A DNA stretch of 64,000 bases from Neofusicoccum parvum (GCA_020912385.1 CP087207.1:1984001-2048000), one strand, 5' to 3'. Positions 33,206-43,894 are shown, numbered from the stretch's first letter. Program-made: numbers and translations. The notes: generated by a model not told the origin, from the sequence alone.

Positions 33206-34801
33206 ATGAAGATGAGGGCAGTCCTCAAGTCGAAGCTATTGCTCGCAATGCTCCTCGTAGGTGTTGCTGCCGATGGGACATACAAGAGCAGACCAGATCT
33301 ATCTCCCCCGCACCTCAACATTACCATTTACGAACCAGACAAACTCGAGAAGGGCTTCCTCTTCGTGGCGCCTTTCAATGGTCACGCCGACTTCGCCGAC
33401 CACGGTCCACTACAAGAAGGGCCCTACATTCTGACAGACACTGGCGATCTTGTCTGGTCTGGCTTCACGTACTTCTCCACCTGGACCGGAAATTTCCAAG
33501 CCGGGCGCTGGCAAGGCCAAGACGTCCTGTTCGCCTTCGAGGGCGCCCACAACGGCCTTCACGGCCACGGCCACGGCCACCACACCATCCTAGACAACCA
33601 CTACCGCACCATCAAAGAGCTACGCGCCGGCGACCACATGCTCTCGGACAAGCACGAGTTCATCATCCACGACGAAAAGACAGCCCTGATCCAGATCCAC
33701 CACCCCCTCCCCACCGACCTCACGGCCTACGGCGGCGACGCCACCCAACGCTGGATCGTCGACTCCCGCTTCCAGGAGCTCGACATCGCCACCGGCGCCG
33801 TCCTCTTCTCCTGGCGCAGCCTCGACCACATCCCGCCGAGCGAATCCGCGCTGCCGCTGCCCCTCGGCCAGGCCGGCACCGGGCACAACAGCAGCTGGGC
33901 CTGGGACTACTTCCACATCAACTCGCTCGAGAAGGGCGGCGACGGGCACTACCTGCTCTCAGCGCGCCACGCCAGCACCGTCTACAAGATCAACGGCACC
34001 TCGGGCGCCGTCATCTGGCGGCTGGGCGGCCGCCGCTCCGACTTCGCGCTCGGCCCCGGCGTCGCGTTCGGCTTCCAGCACCACGCGCGCTGGCTGTCGG
34101 AGGGAGTCGGCGACTGCGACCACCTCTCCCTCTTCGACAACTCCGTGCACGGCGCCGAGACGGCCGGCGGCGGCGAGAGCGAGGTCGTGCTGTACCCGTA
34201 CTCGCGCGGCAAGCACCTGCGCGTCTGCGTCGCCAACGCCTCCGCCGAGCTGCTGCAGGCGTTCCGGCCGCCCGGCGACCTGCTGGTCAAGAGCCAGGGC
34301 AGCCTGCAGGCGCTGCCGCGGGGGAACGTGCTGGCGAACTGGGGGTCGGAGGGCGCGGTGACGGAGTTTGCGCCGGATGGGGCGGCGGTGTGGCACGCGG
34401 AGCTGGATTCGGGGGACTTGCAGGATGGGGTGCAGAATTACAGGGCGTTTAGGTTTAATTGGACGGGGTGGGCGGGGGAGAGTCCGGCGGTTGTGACGGA
34501 GGCGGATGGGGAGGGGGTGGAGACGGTGTATGTGAGTTGGAATGGCGATACGCAGACCCGGGTGTGGCGATTTTATGAATCCGATGGTCATGGTTGGAAG
34601 ACGTTTGTTGGTGAGGCGAAGCGAACAGGGTTTGAGACCGCATTTGCGCTTGGGAGACGCGTGAATGCGGCGAAGATTGTGGTGGAGGCATTGGACAGAA
34701 AGGGCAATGTTCTTGCGACTGCAAAGGCGGACAGACCGGAAGTACGGGTGGCAGAAGGCAAGAAATTAGTTGAGATGTCACAAGTATATCTTAGAACCTA
34801 A
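33206..34801 (+). CDS. secreted arylsulfotransferase (Arylsulfotran_2 family)
   Basis: Single exon, 531 residues from the ATG at 33206. The signal peptide ends near LLVGVAADG. The body is a beta-propeller-type sequence with repeated units of the fungal ASST family: LTDTGDLVWSG, QDVLFAFEGAHNG, HEFIIHDEKTALIQ, FQELDIATGAVLFSW, DYFHINSLEK, ISARH-like LLSARHASTVYKI and GAVIWRLGG. Bacterial arylsulfate sulfotransferases move sulfate between phenols without PAPS; fungal members are secreted and little studied. A His-rich loop (HGHGHGHH near residue 120) is unusual. Its 3' end overlaps the convergent Fta2-like gene by 11 nt. The shared operator links it to the two MFS genes. Confidence 0.87.
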   Translation: MKMRAVLKSKLLLAMLLVGVAADGTYKSRPDLSPPHLNITIYEPDKLEKGFLFVAPFNGHADFADHGPLQEGPYILTDTGDLVWSGFTYFSTWTGNFQAGRWQGQDVLFAFEGAHNGLHGHGHGHHTILDNHYRTIKELRAGDHMLSDKHEFIIHDEKTALIQIHHPLPTDLTAYGGDATQRWIVDSRFQELDIATGAVLFSWRSLDHIPPSESALPLPLGQAGTGHNSSWAWDYFHINSLEKGGDGHYLLSARHASTVYKINGTSGAVIWRLGGRRSDFALGPGVAFGFQHHARWLSEGVGDCDHLSLFDNSVHGAETAGGGESEVVLYPYSRGKHLRVCVANASAELLQAFRPPGDLLVKSQGSLQALPRGNVLANWGSEGAVTEFAPDGAAVWHAELDSGDLQDGVQNYRAFRFNWTGWAGESPAVVTEADGEGVETVYVSWNGDTQTRVWRFYESDGHGWKTFVGEAKRTGFETAFALGRRVNAAKIVVEALDRKGNVLATAKADRPEVRVAEGKKLVEMSQVYLRT

Positions 34802-35925
34802 CTAATACACTCGCTTGATGACCCCGCTTGCGCTTGGAACGCAGTTCCATCGCGACCCTGGATTCATCAGGTGGGCGTTTCTTTTGTTGCCTTGTGTTCT
34901 TCCCTGACTCGTCCAATTGTAGAAATTCCTGTGGTTTCTCCAAGCGTGTTCTTGGATCCTTCTTCTCCCGTACTGCTTTGATACGTGTTGTGATTTTCAG
35001 CTCTTGGAGCATCATCATATCGAATCTCTCCATGTCGTACTCTAATTCGCTCTCGATCAAGTCTCTTGATAGAACCTTCATTAGGAAATGAGGTACAGTT
35101 TGTGAGATTCCGAAGTCCAGAAGGAGGCCTCCCCGGTAATTTCGAGCAAAAACGTCCATTGGGTAGACCCCGATCCTATGCAATGTCCATAGATCGTCGC
35201 GCATCCGGCGTATGTTTGGCCGCTTTTCCTTATCAACGGCGATCTTGGTTTCAATGAGCTGCTTCACTAGCGCTCGGATAGGTTTCCCTTCATCAGTTTC
35301 CTGGCGGTTCCACTCCACGACATGGTGGTTATTGCGCAAGTATTCTTCATGCTCGGCCGAAAGATGCAAATAGCCGAAACACTGTGCTGCAATGGTTCCT
35401 CTTCGTCTTCGCGGTGGTATTCCATCGGAAAACTTTCTGGCGATCTTTTCATACTTGTCCGGAATTTTGTCACCATAAAATTCTTTGATGCGACCATAAG
35501 CGCGGCACTCGGCGTAGAATGGATCCATGTGTTCTTCCAACTCCGTGTCGGAAATTCGCTGGTTTTGGATGTATGAGAACTTGTTTCGTGCCTCCATCGC
35601 ATCAAAAAACTTGAACTACTGGCCTAGTAAGTCGAGAAGGATGATACGAAAAAGAATAGAGATTTACCATTTTGAGAGCGTACGGCTGTAAGTTGATCCT
35701 GACCTTGAACACGTATCCCTCTACCCCACCAGAATCTGACACGTCGTACTCGCCCAATCGCTCCTCGAATTCAATTTTCGGATTTTGGTCAGGGTATGGA
35801 TGCATTTTGGGACCCTCGCATCTCGGTAGTGAAAGCGCGTTGGGTTGTCGATCAGCGCTTGACTGCCGGGTGGCCCGTCCTCGTCCCCTGGGAATTCGAT
35901 GCATCGTCTCACGATCCGAGACCAT
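34791..35925 (-). CDS. Fta2-like (Sim4 kinetochore subunit family) protein
   Basis: Two exons, 35925-35668 and 35615-34791, with a 52-nt intron, encode about 360 residues. The N-terminal part reads LPRCEGPKMHPY ... PKIEFEERLGEYD ... VFKVRINLQPYALKM, the kinase-like N-lobe typical of the fungal Fta2 family. The rest has DPFYAECRAYGRIKEF and GLLLDFGIS, a degenerate kinase C-lobe. In fission yeast Fta2 belongs to the Sim4 kinetochore complex, but filamentous fungi carry many divergent copies in accessory DNA whose role is unknown. The start could also be the ATG at 35904. It ends in a Lys/Arg-rich tail and overlaps the arylsulfotransferase 3' end. Confidence 0.75.
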
Positions 35926-36414
35926 TCTTCTTCTTTTCTGGTAGTCTTAGAATTTTGTCAAGTGCGATATGCTTCGGTGTTGAGCATCTTGTGATATATG
36001 TGGCGGTACCAGCTAGGGGAGGCTGGAAGGGGCGGCGAGGTGAGGCGGGACGCGTCAGGTGAGCAAGGTGGACGCCTGGGGTGTTATTCGCGCAGTTCCT
36101 ATATAGGAAAAGTTCCCCCACTTTACGCTAACAACTCCCGTTGTTGGATATGCTCCACTCCAATGTAGGCCCGTTTATCGGGCGCACATGCTTAGTTCTT
36201 TGCGGCACAGCAATCGACTGAATGACATGTAGTATATTTCTCTCCTCAGCCTGTGCGACCTTAGAACCGCCACCGGCAATGAAGTACTATGGTCTGTCAA
36301 ACCTGATGAAGCTGCACCTTCTCACACACTGACCGAGATGATTCAATAGGCTGGACACCGAGCTTCGCAGCATTGTACTTGACATAGACGCCATCGCTGC
36401 ATTCGAAACGCCCA
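35926..36414. other. intergenic region with possible 5' exons
   Basis: Promoter of the Fta2-like gene on one side. On the other, an intron-like segment (donor GTACTA near 36290, acceptor at 36349) followed by a coding-like frame to about 36430 suggests that the next gene may begin near 36286. Confidence 0.35.
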
Positions 36415-37518
36415 ATGTCGCTTCTCGGTTATCTTACAACCACAAACCCCTCCATTTTCATACGCCACGGCCCCTCCGCCCCAGATGAAAAACTGAAAAG
36501 ATCAAGGAGATCACAATCCATGTGCTCCCAATACTCATTCCCAGTTTGGATACAAAAATGGGAAGAGTTCGACCGAATGGACCGTGGCATTTTGTTTGAT
36601 ATGTACCCTGAGCTCCTAAATCACGAACGTCGTCGTCCAGACATCCCTGAAATAGATCCTCTGTTGAGAGATGTCTGGAAACACGATTCAGTGCAGAATA
36701 TCCACGACCGCTGGAATGCAACAGTCGTGTGCGAAGCGCTCAAGGAAACAAAAGACTTCTTTGGCCAGGAAGATCAAATCTGGATGATCCTCGGCTCCTC
36801 TGCACAGCCGCTTAAGACTGTTCCGAAAGCTTACCCGCTTCGTCCGGATTGGGCAGCCATATTCAAGACCAAGGGCTGGAAACCAGGGCAAGATGTCGCC
36901 AAGAGCATGATGCCAGGAGATACCAAAGTCAGCACTGGATGGAAGTCGGAGAAGATTGTACCGGGTTCGACCATGAAAGCTACGACCAGACGAGCGGAAT
37001 GGTTCAAACCTTTGGCTCAGATATTTACTTACTGCCGCGCACTTCGAGTGCGATATGGCTACTTGATCACTGATCAAGAGCTCGTGGTTGTTCGTATCGG
37101 ATATCGTACTAAAGTGCCGAAGAAGAAAGGCAAGCGCACTGTGGACGCAGAGATGGATCATATGGACAAAGACGGGTGGTTAGAGTATGCCAGAGTCACC
37201 TGGACTCAAGAGGAAAGCAGCAGTTCTCTTACGGTGAACTTGGCGTTGTGGTGGCTGCACTTGTTGGCAGCGAACGACAACTCGATCCGATGGAAATACC
37301 CTCCTCTCAAAGAGGAGACTCTGTACGGACAAGGGCGGTCGACCGTACACGAACACGAGCAGCCGCAAAATAGTGATGTCACTGATGCGCCCCTTCATAG
37401 TTTCAACGGTTCCATAGCGAATAGCAGGTACGACTTCCGGAAACGACATCGGGCGGATGAGCAGCAAGGGAATAAGAAGAAGGTTAGGATTGGGGACCCT
37501 GTTGATGAAAGTGATTAA
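36415..37518 (+). CDS. orphan protein with PD-(D/E)XK nuclease-like signature
   Basis: Open frame of 367 residues from the ATG at 36415. A family of similar fungal proteins is known only as hypothetical. In the middle I see, in order, LRPDWAAI (Asp), PGDTKVSTGW (Asp-x-Lys) and, about 40 residues on, PLAQIFTYCRALRVRYGYLIT (Gln). This D...DxK...Q pattern with a following strand fits the PD-(D/E)XK nuclease fold, which would make it a DNA-processing enzyme; this is inference from pattern alone. The C-terminal 60 residues are basic and disordered (RKRHRADEQQGNKKKVRI), like a nuclear targeting tail. The N-terminus is uncertain: see the coding-like frame at 36351-36430. Confidence 0.6.
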   Translation: MSLLGYLTTTNPSIFIRHGPSAPDEKLKRSRRSQSMCSQYSFPVWIQKWEEFDRMDRGILFDMYPELLNHERRRPDIPEIDPLLRDVWKHDSVQNIHDRWNATVVCEALKETKDFFGQEDQIWMILGSSAQPLKTVPKAYPLRPDWAAIFKTKGWKPGQDVAKSMMPGDTKVSTGWKSEKIVPGSTMKATTRRAEWFKPLAQIFTYCRALRVRYGYLITDQELVVVRIGYRTKVPKKKGKRTVDAEMDHMDKDGWLEYARVTWTQEESSSSLTVNLALWWLHLLAANDNSIRWKYPPLKEETLYGQGRSTVHEHEQPQNSDVTDAPLHSFNGSIANSRYDFRKRHRADEQQGNKKKVRIGDPVDESD

Positions 37519-37737
37519 CGAGCTTCGGATTTAACTTTTCACGGCTACCAAGCACTCACATCCTGTTTCTAAATAGTAGACCTTACTAAGTAGTAGAAAA
37601 AGTCACAATTGTAGTGCGGCGTGCGAGATGAGTGATAGCCGGGTTGGATCCACGATGGTACATACCTAAGTAACAGATGGGATTTCTCAGCTGGTTCCGA
37701 TACTTGATCAGGCTGTAGAAAATGAGTCTATAGTTCC
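37519..37737. other. intergenic region
   Basis: 3' flank of the orphan gene; no coding signal. Confidence 0.4.
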
Positions 37738-38106
37738 TCAACGAAGAAGGGAAAAACTAAAGCAGGTGTCAAACTCTGGACGAGCCATTGTTGACATACA
37801 CTCTCTTAGCATCAACCTTAAACCTCTCTTTTCCAGCCTCTCCATCTCCTCCACCATCTTACCCCACCACCCGATCTGGAACATTAACCCTTTCAAATAC
37901 TCACCTCCCCTCTTCTGCCCTCGTTCTTCGTCATCCGACCCCTCCACCACCTCCCAATGCCACAACACCTCCCCATTCGCAAACAAGATCATCTTCTCCG
38001 CAATGCTTCCCAGATCGTCAGGCAAGATGCGCGTCAACTTTTTCAACATACACACAACGGCTGCCCACGCCAACATGGCCGCCAACAGTGACTCCAGGAT
38101 ACACAT
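37738..38106 (-). pseudogene. membrane-protein C-terminal fragment
   Basis: An open frame of 122 residues begins with one hydrophobic helix (SLLAAMLAWAAVVCML), then LTRILPDDLGSIAEKMILFANGEV and LKGLMFQIGWW. Such post-helix tails occur at the C-termini of large fungal integral membrane proteins. The upstream part of a full gene is absent. It is most likely a relic, though a small single-pass protein cannot be excluded. The span up to the pectate lyase at 38503 has nothing else. Confidence 0.35.
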
Positions 38107-38502
38107 GGAGATGACGTGGAGCTGACATTGCTCACCTCGAGCTTCCCCGTTGAGTCAACAGATGTGACTGCCTCACCTCCCGTCTTTCCTCACTTTTTTT
38201 ACCTTAGCCGGATGACACGACCGTTATTCTGTCCTTTCAGGCGTTGTGTTCATTTCCCCCTCACCGTATTTATAGTCAGCTTGTCAGATTGCATCGTTTA
38301 GATGTCCAACGTATCACAAGAGTTTATTCGGAATGCGCAGTATTGATCAAAATGGAGGTCTAGCCTCTAGTTTATTACCCCCGCCTCAAAGCAGTGATTT
38401 AAAGGTGTTTTGGTTCTAAATGTACATACAAGAATCAAGCGCATTATTGACAGAGGAGCATCCACCACAGCCAGCCCCTTGAGGATTGTCGGAACGACGC
38501 GT

Positions 38503-39301
38503 CTAGCAAGAAGAGAGGGTGCTGTACACGCAGGCATCGGAGGCGCCGGAAGAGACCTTGGAAGGCTCCTCGTCGTTGTTGTTGGTGCCCTTGAACTCGG
38601 TGCAGACCTCCTTGACCGAGGTGGCGCAGGTGTCGGTGATGGTGGCGACATCGCCGTAGTTGGAGTTGATGCCGGCAAGGAGCTTGCCGCTGTAGGCCTT
38701 GACGTTGCTGATGTTGACCTCGCGGGCGTCGCCGTTCTGCTTGCAGTCTGGAATGCGTGTTAGGCTGTGGTTTGAGGGAGATGGGGTGGTGGGGGAACTT
38801 ACTGCCGCAAGAGCGGTACAGCTTGCCGAAGTCGACAACGGTGAAGCCGTCAATGTTGACGGTGCCCTTGCCGTTGTGCTGGATGACCTTGTCCTCAGCA
38901 CCAGTGGCACCACCGCCAGTGACGGTGGCGTCACCGTCACCCTTCAGGGTAAGGGCGTCCTCGCAGACGGCGCTCCACCAGACGTTCTCGATGGTGCAGC
39001 TGCCCAGGCAGTGGATACCCTCGATCTGGTCCTCGCCAATGATGACGTTCTTGAGAGTAGCGCCGTCCTCGAGGAGGAAGACAGCGTCGCTGTTGCCACC
39101 CTCGGCCTGGCCAGTGCAGGAGACACCACGGCCGTAGGTCTTCAGGCCACCGTCGAAGGTGCCGGAGATGGACTTGGCCTCATCGTAGGTGACAGAGCCC
39201 TTGGAGGAGGGGATGGGGAAGTTGGAAGCCCGAACAACCTTGTTGGGGGCCGCCATGCCGGTGGCGGCGAGGAGAGAAAGGCCGAGAACAATGGACTGCA
39301 T
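38503..39301 (-). CDS. pectate lyase, family PL3
   Basis: Two exons, 39301-38803 and 38747-38503, with a 55-nt intron, encode 247 residues. The signal peptide ([18 protein letters not shown]) directs secretion. PL3 landmarks: [58 protein letters not shown] in adjoining parts, and [11 protein letters not shown]. About ten cysteines and the parallel beta-helix spacing fit the fungal PL3 enzymes that cleave de-esterified polygalacturonate by beta-elimination, using Ca2+. This supports a plant-associated life style. A TATA box lies about 132 bp upstream. Confidence 0.93.
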
Positions 39302-39432
39302 TTTGTATGTTGTTGAACGAAAGTAGGGATGATCACAGATCTATCCGAAGATTGTTTGAAAGAGTGGAAGTGAGGAGGGAAGTAGAGACTGGTGGTGATG
39401 ATGAGAAACACTACAGGCTGCGGCTCCTACAC

Positions 39433-39439
39433 TTATATA
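39433..39439 (-). promoter_or_regulatory. TATA box of the pectate lyase gene
   Basis: TATATAA on the minus strand, 132-138 bp upstream of the start codon. Confidence 0.45.
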
Positions 39440-41804
39440 CACATGTAGTTGCCTCACTCCGGCCAGGAGACTGGAGTATCCCGTCCGAGAACAATCTGGA
39501 AGGGGCAGGTGTGGGGCCTCGTGATTCGAAACTCCCATGCACCACCTCGGAAATGGACCTATGAGGTCAACAAACGCACAACAAACATCTAGTTTTATCG
39601 TTGCAAGGTCTAACAATACATTTACAGACGTCTCGACCTTCCAAACAACGTAGTCAAGCGTTGTGGTTGTCTGCTAAGGCGTCTTCATCGCCAAGTGTGC
39701 CAATTGTCTCTTGGCCGTGAGGCAGCCACGATCTGAAAGAAGCGTGAAAACAACCTTAACGAACCCTAGTGTCAGGCCACAGGGGGCCTGAAAGAGGACC
39801 ACAATTGACGTACGCCCGACAAGATCCGAACCCGTCAAATTTCCAGGATGTGACACCTGAGGACGGGAAGTTCTTGGCAGTCCGTTAAGAGTCCGCAGAA
39901 GCGGACTTGGCTTTCTTGGCAAACAGCGGCTATTCATATTTGAAACGTGCACTGGCGGCCGAGCCTCAATCTTCGGTCCGACGGTTTTACTTGGTGATAG
40001 ACGCTGAATCTTCACTATTAGGGAAGAAGGGGCTCCATGCGCTCGCTTGCCCACTATTGATGAACGAAACGCGTTCGACCATCTATTCACTTAGCGCGCG
40101 CCAGCCGCATCTCAGCCCTGATCGTAAGCAGTCACTTGATAGGTGTTTACGGGCTGCCGGGGTTTCTCCTGACTTCTACCATTTGAGGAAGGCATTTGCG
40201 AAGGCGGCGCGGGAAGTCCCTCGATGTGTGCGGAAGCAAGTAAGAGTCCGTGCACTCCGTGGAAACCACCATGAAGCTCCCGCAGGATCCATGTTGCATA
40301 GTGTGTCAGATCCTGTTTGTTTGAAGCGTCGGAGGCTATGGATGATTTTTGTTCCGAACTAAATTGTAACAGCTGCCGGATACATGTTTGATAGATCACA
40401 GGAGTGCATGCGATGTGATGGTGGTGACCGCTGATGTCTTACTGGGTACTGACCGCACGTGTGGGGGCCGATCGGTAAATAGCGGACTGTGCGTGAAACG
40501 GGTTCTGGATTCGGATCGGGAATATGCAGGAGGCAGGACAAGAAAGGGCGTGCGTCCCGCTGCGGGGCTGAACAACCAAATAGGACCGGAGCAGAGATAC
40601 CTTTCCGCCGTGATGTTTACCTACACAATCACGAGATGCCCCTTTCACGTCGTCAAAACTCGCAATATGTTCATGAGTATTACCTACTCACATTCACATC
40701 TATCTGTGATTCTCCACAATGAAGAATCGGTGTAGTTTTGGTGATCAGACACACTTACCAGCCTGCGGACTCACCGAATTCCTTCGGCCTCGCGTTTCAA
40801 AACAGGAAATGATCAGTCTCACAAGAATCGGCGCTCGGTGTTTTGCGGTGCAATCATGCCTGACTCGATGTTGGACGATTCCACGGCACGTTGGGGATGT
40901 CAACGGACATTGACATACTCGTCCTCAATCAGACGATACGGAGAAACCCACAGTAATCATATGGCCTGATAATCTTACCTGATCGCGGTTGCTGCTTGGG
41001 TAAGATCAATGTTTGGAGTGAAAGAGCAATGATGGACCTGGGCGTTGTTTACGGGCGATGTCTTGCGTTGTCCGGCTAAGAGTTGCTGCCCATCGCTGGG
41101 GGCGAATTCGCCCTTACGGCTAAGTAACTGAATGCATCGAATTGTCGACCGCTCTCTTAGCCAGCATGGTGCCAGCAGCCTAAAACGCTGGCTCGTCATT
41201 ATCTGAGTTTCAGCTGCACCACTGAGACTGATCAGTCTTTCTCACATTCTTCAAGGATTCGCAACGAGATCAGCTCCCAGTGTTCGTCTGTGTTGACAGG
41301 AGCATGCAACCGCAATGCGGACTAGGGGGTGAGCGGCAATTGGCGAGACGATTCTTTCAAGTCCTTTTGGATCCAATAATGCTATATCACACAAAGCATA
41401 GTGCCAGGGAATCTGCACAGTACATTTGCCTCAGCTACTGTTTAATAGAGGGAGGCGAAATCCTGACCGTCAAAGACATACCTTTGTATTCAATGGATGC
41501 CAACACTGAAAAAGACTATGAGTGGATAGCCTTTCACGAGCTCCACACCCTGGAGTGTGAATACGAAGATGGAAATTAACCCAAGGTTGGTAGCTGGCCG
41601 ATTGAACATTTTGAAGAGGCCTGTGCCACAGTTATGCAGACAGCATCCTGTAGACAAAAAACATTGCTTGATCAGCATCGAAACCTATGTTGACGTTTGA
41701 TTTTCTTTGTAGATTCACAAATGCCTGGTGTTCTTACGCCTGCCCCAACTACATTGAAAGGCCGGTCTCATGCAGAACAAATCAAGAGCCTCATATCCGT
41801 TGCT
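39440..41804. other. gene-poor region of 2.4 kb
   Basis: Only short scattered ORFs; none has a domain, a signal peptide or convincing splice signals. It separates the wall-enzyme region from the metabolic cluster. A 14-bp palindrome around an EcoRI site lies near 41100. Confidence 0.5.
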
Positions 41805-43491
41805 TTATGTCTTGGTTTTACTCCGGAGCCTCACATGAAAGTTGCTCTGCTTCACGAACCACGCATTGTGGATGGTCCACTCCTCGTCAGGGTTGACCAA
41901 CGAAATCTGCCCAACCCAGTCAGCCACACCTCCAGCAATCACGACCGCGGCGACGGGAAGACACATACCTCAAAGCTCCTGAGCACAGCCGGCACGAGCT
42001 TATAAATCTCCAGCAAGCTGATATTCTTCCCGATGCACGTCCGCGCCCCCGCCCCGAACGCAAACAGGCAGTTCTTCATCTCCGCCCTCCGCTCCTCGCC
42101 GGCCTCGATCCACCGCTCCGGCCGGAACGCATCGACATCGCCGCCGAACACGCGCTCGTCGCGGTGCAGCACCCACGCGCTGCACCCGACGACGGTGCCG
42201 GGCGGCAGGCGCTCGCCGCACACCTCGAGCCCCTGCGGCGCGGGCACGACGCGCTCGAGCGGCAGGCCGGCGGCCGGGTGCACGCGCAGGGCCTCCATGA
42301 CGACGGCGCCCAGGTACGGCAGGTCGCGGACGGCGGCCCAGGCGACCAGCGCGCCGCCGCCGCCGCCGCCGTTGAGCGCGCCGCGGGCCTCGGCGGCGGC
42401 GAGCTCGGCCAGCAGCTTCGCGAGCGCGGGCGGCTGCCGGATCAGGTGGTAGAAGATGGCGCGCAGCGTGATGGCGGTCGTGTCGGAGCCGGCGAACATG
42501 TTGGCCACGGTCAGCGCGAGCACGCGCTCCTGGCTGATGAAGGCCGGGTCCTTCTTGTGCGCGTCGCTGAAGCGCGACAGGAAGTCGCGTTGGGGCCGGC
42601 CGTCGGCGGTGCTGGCGTCGGTGCTGCCGGTTTGGCGGTCTGCCATGCGCTTTTTGGCGAACTCGACGACGGTGGTGTTGGAGTTGGAGAAGCCCATTGC
42701 GCTTTTCCAGAGCCGGAACGGGTTCTTGAGGAAGAAGCGGTCGAGGATGGGCATCTGCCCGATGACGGAGACGTAGTTCAGGAGCCACTCCAGGTTGGAG
42801 ATGATGCTGTCGACGTCTTCGCCACGGTCGACGAAGCCGAGCCGCTTGGAGTAGGTGAGTTCGCCGATGACGTCGAACGCGTAGAATTGCAGCCATGTTC
42901 CGAAGTCGCAGACGCCGGAGGAGTCCTCTCGGTCGGCGTAGCGCTGCTTCAGCTGCGTCAGGAACGCCGTTGTGGTGGAGTCGACCAGTGGCTCGTACTG
43001 GACGATGGTGCTCATGGCGTAGGCATTTGACACGGCACGGCGTAGCTTCGCGTGGAAGACCTCATCCGTGGTGTTGAATAGAGATTGTAGCGGCCTGCCC
43101 TTTGCCACCGTCTGCTGCACCGGGTAGAAATCAGACTGGAAGAAAATCAGCACCAGCAATGATGGATGCACACTGAACTTGCCTTTATGAATCCGGCATT
43201 AAGAGCGTATATGGCTTTGGCGGCTTTGTTATCAGATACTAATACTGTCCTGGGACCCAGCCGCACGACACTGCCGTATTGTTCGTGGAGGCGGATATGG
43301 ACCAGCTCTGGCCTCCGTTTCCACACCACCCACAGTCTCCAGAAGTCCGTGTAGCCCGCTAGTGCTGGTCCTGGAACGTGATTTAATCCTGTGCCATATT
43401 TGTTGTAAAGAAGTGTAGCGACAAGTCCAAGGACGCAGAACTTTAAAATGACCGCCAGCGACAAGTACTCCGAGACGTGTTCGAGCAGCAT
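41805..43491 (-). CDS. cytochrome P450, pisatin-demethylase-like
   Basis: Three exons (43491-43183, 43135-41969, 41907-41805 less one base at the acceptor, i.e. from 41906) encode 525 residues. The N-terminus is an ER anchor (VILKFCVLGLVATLLYNKYG) followed by HVPGPALAGYTDFWRLW. P450 hallmarks: I-helix AGSDTT, K-helix EALRVHP, FRPERW, and the heme loop FGAGARTCIGKN with the ligand Cys. NTTDEVFHAKLRRAVSNAYAMS is typical of the group containing fungal pisatin demethylases. The first intron starts with GC instead of GT (AAG|GCAAGT), the only way to preserve IKSDFYPVQQ. Likely an ER monooxygenase; substrate unknown. It diverges from the acyl-CoA dehydrogenase. Confidence 0.9.
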
Positions 43492-43644
43492 GATTTTGGA
43501 ACTCTGTGGACCGTGTACTCCCACAATCCCGCACCCGTCCTCCCCATCGCAAGACCTTTTGAGAAAGCAGATCAGCAACTCCACGTTGCCCCATCCCGCC
43601 TCGGCAGTCGCTTCCACGAGGCGTTGGCCGTCCGGCTTGTCACC

Positions 43645-43655
43645 CGGGATTTCCG
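43645..43655. promoter_or_regulatory. CGG-N5-CCG site (CGGGATTTCCG)
   Basis: Candidate operator for the cluster's Zn2Cys6 regulator, between the P450 and the acyl-CoA dehydrogenase. Confidence 0.4.
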
Positions 43656-43867
43656 CTTTCATTCCGCCAGCGGGCCACGCCGTCGGCCGAGCCACACGCC
43701 TCCCCCGGATTCACCACCCCGCAACCCCGGTCAGCACTACACGTACCGCCGCGGTCTTTGCGCGCTTCCGAACATCGATGCTTACTAACCCTCCCCAAAA
43801 AGAGTTCTATAGACTCCAACACCCTGGGACGTTGAACAACACTCCCGCCACCGTCTCCCACCACACC

Positions 43868-43894
43868 CAACAACAACAACAGCAACAGCAACAG
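43868..43894 (+). repeat. CAA/CAG trinucleotide leader repeat
   Basis: Nine CAA/CAG triplets end two bases before the start codon of the acyl-CoA dehydrogenase. CAA-rich unstructured leaders usually favour translation. Confidence 0.8.

Noticed and set aside
39907..40362. 151-codon plus-strand ORF in the gene-poor region
   Set aside because: No domain, no homology recognised, no promoter or splice features; probably chance.
41098..41115. GGCGAATTCGCCCTT resembles a TOPO cloning-vector junction
   Set aside because: Flanking bases do not match vector sequence and it lies within continuous fungal DNA; a chance EcoRI palindrome.
42164..43030. 288-codon plus-strand ORF opposite the P450
   Set aside because: Gly/Arg/Val-rich mirror of P450 exon 2; no independent evidence.
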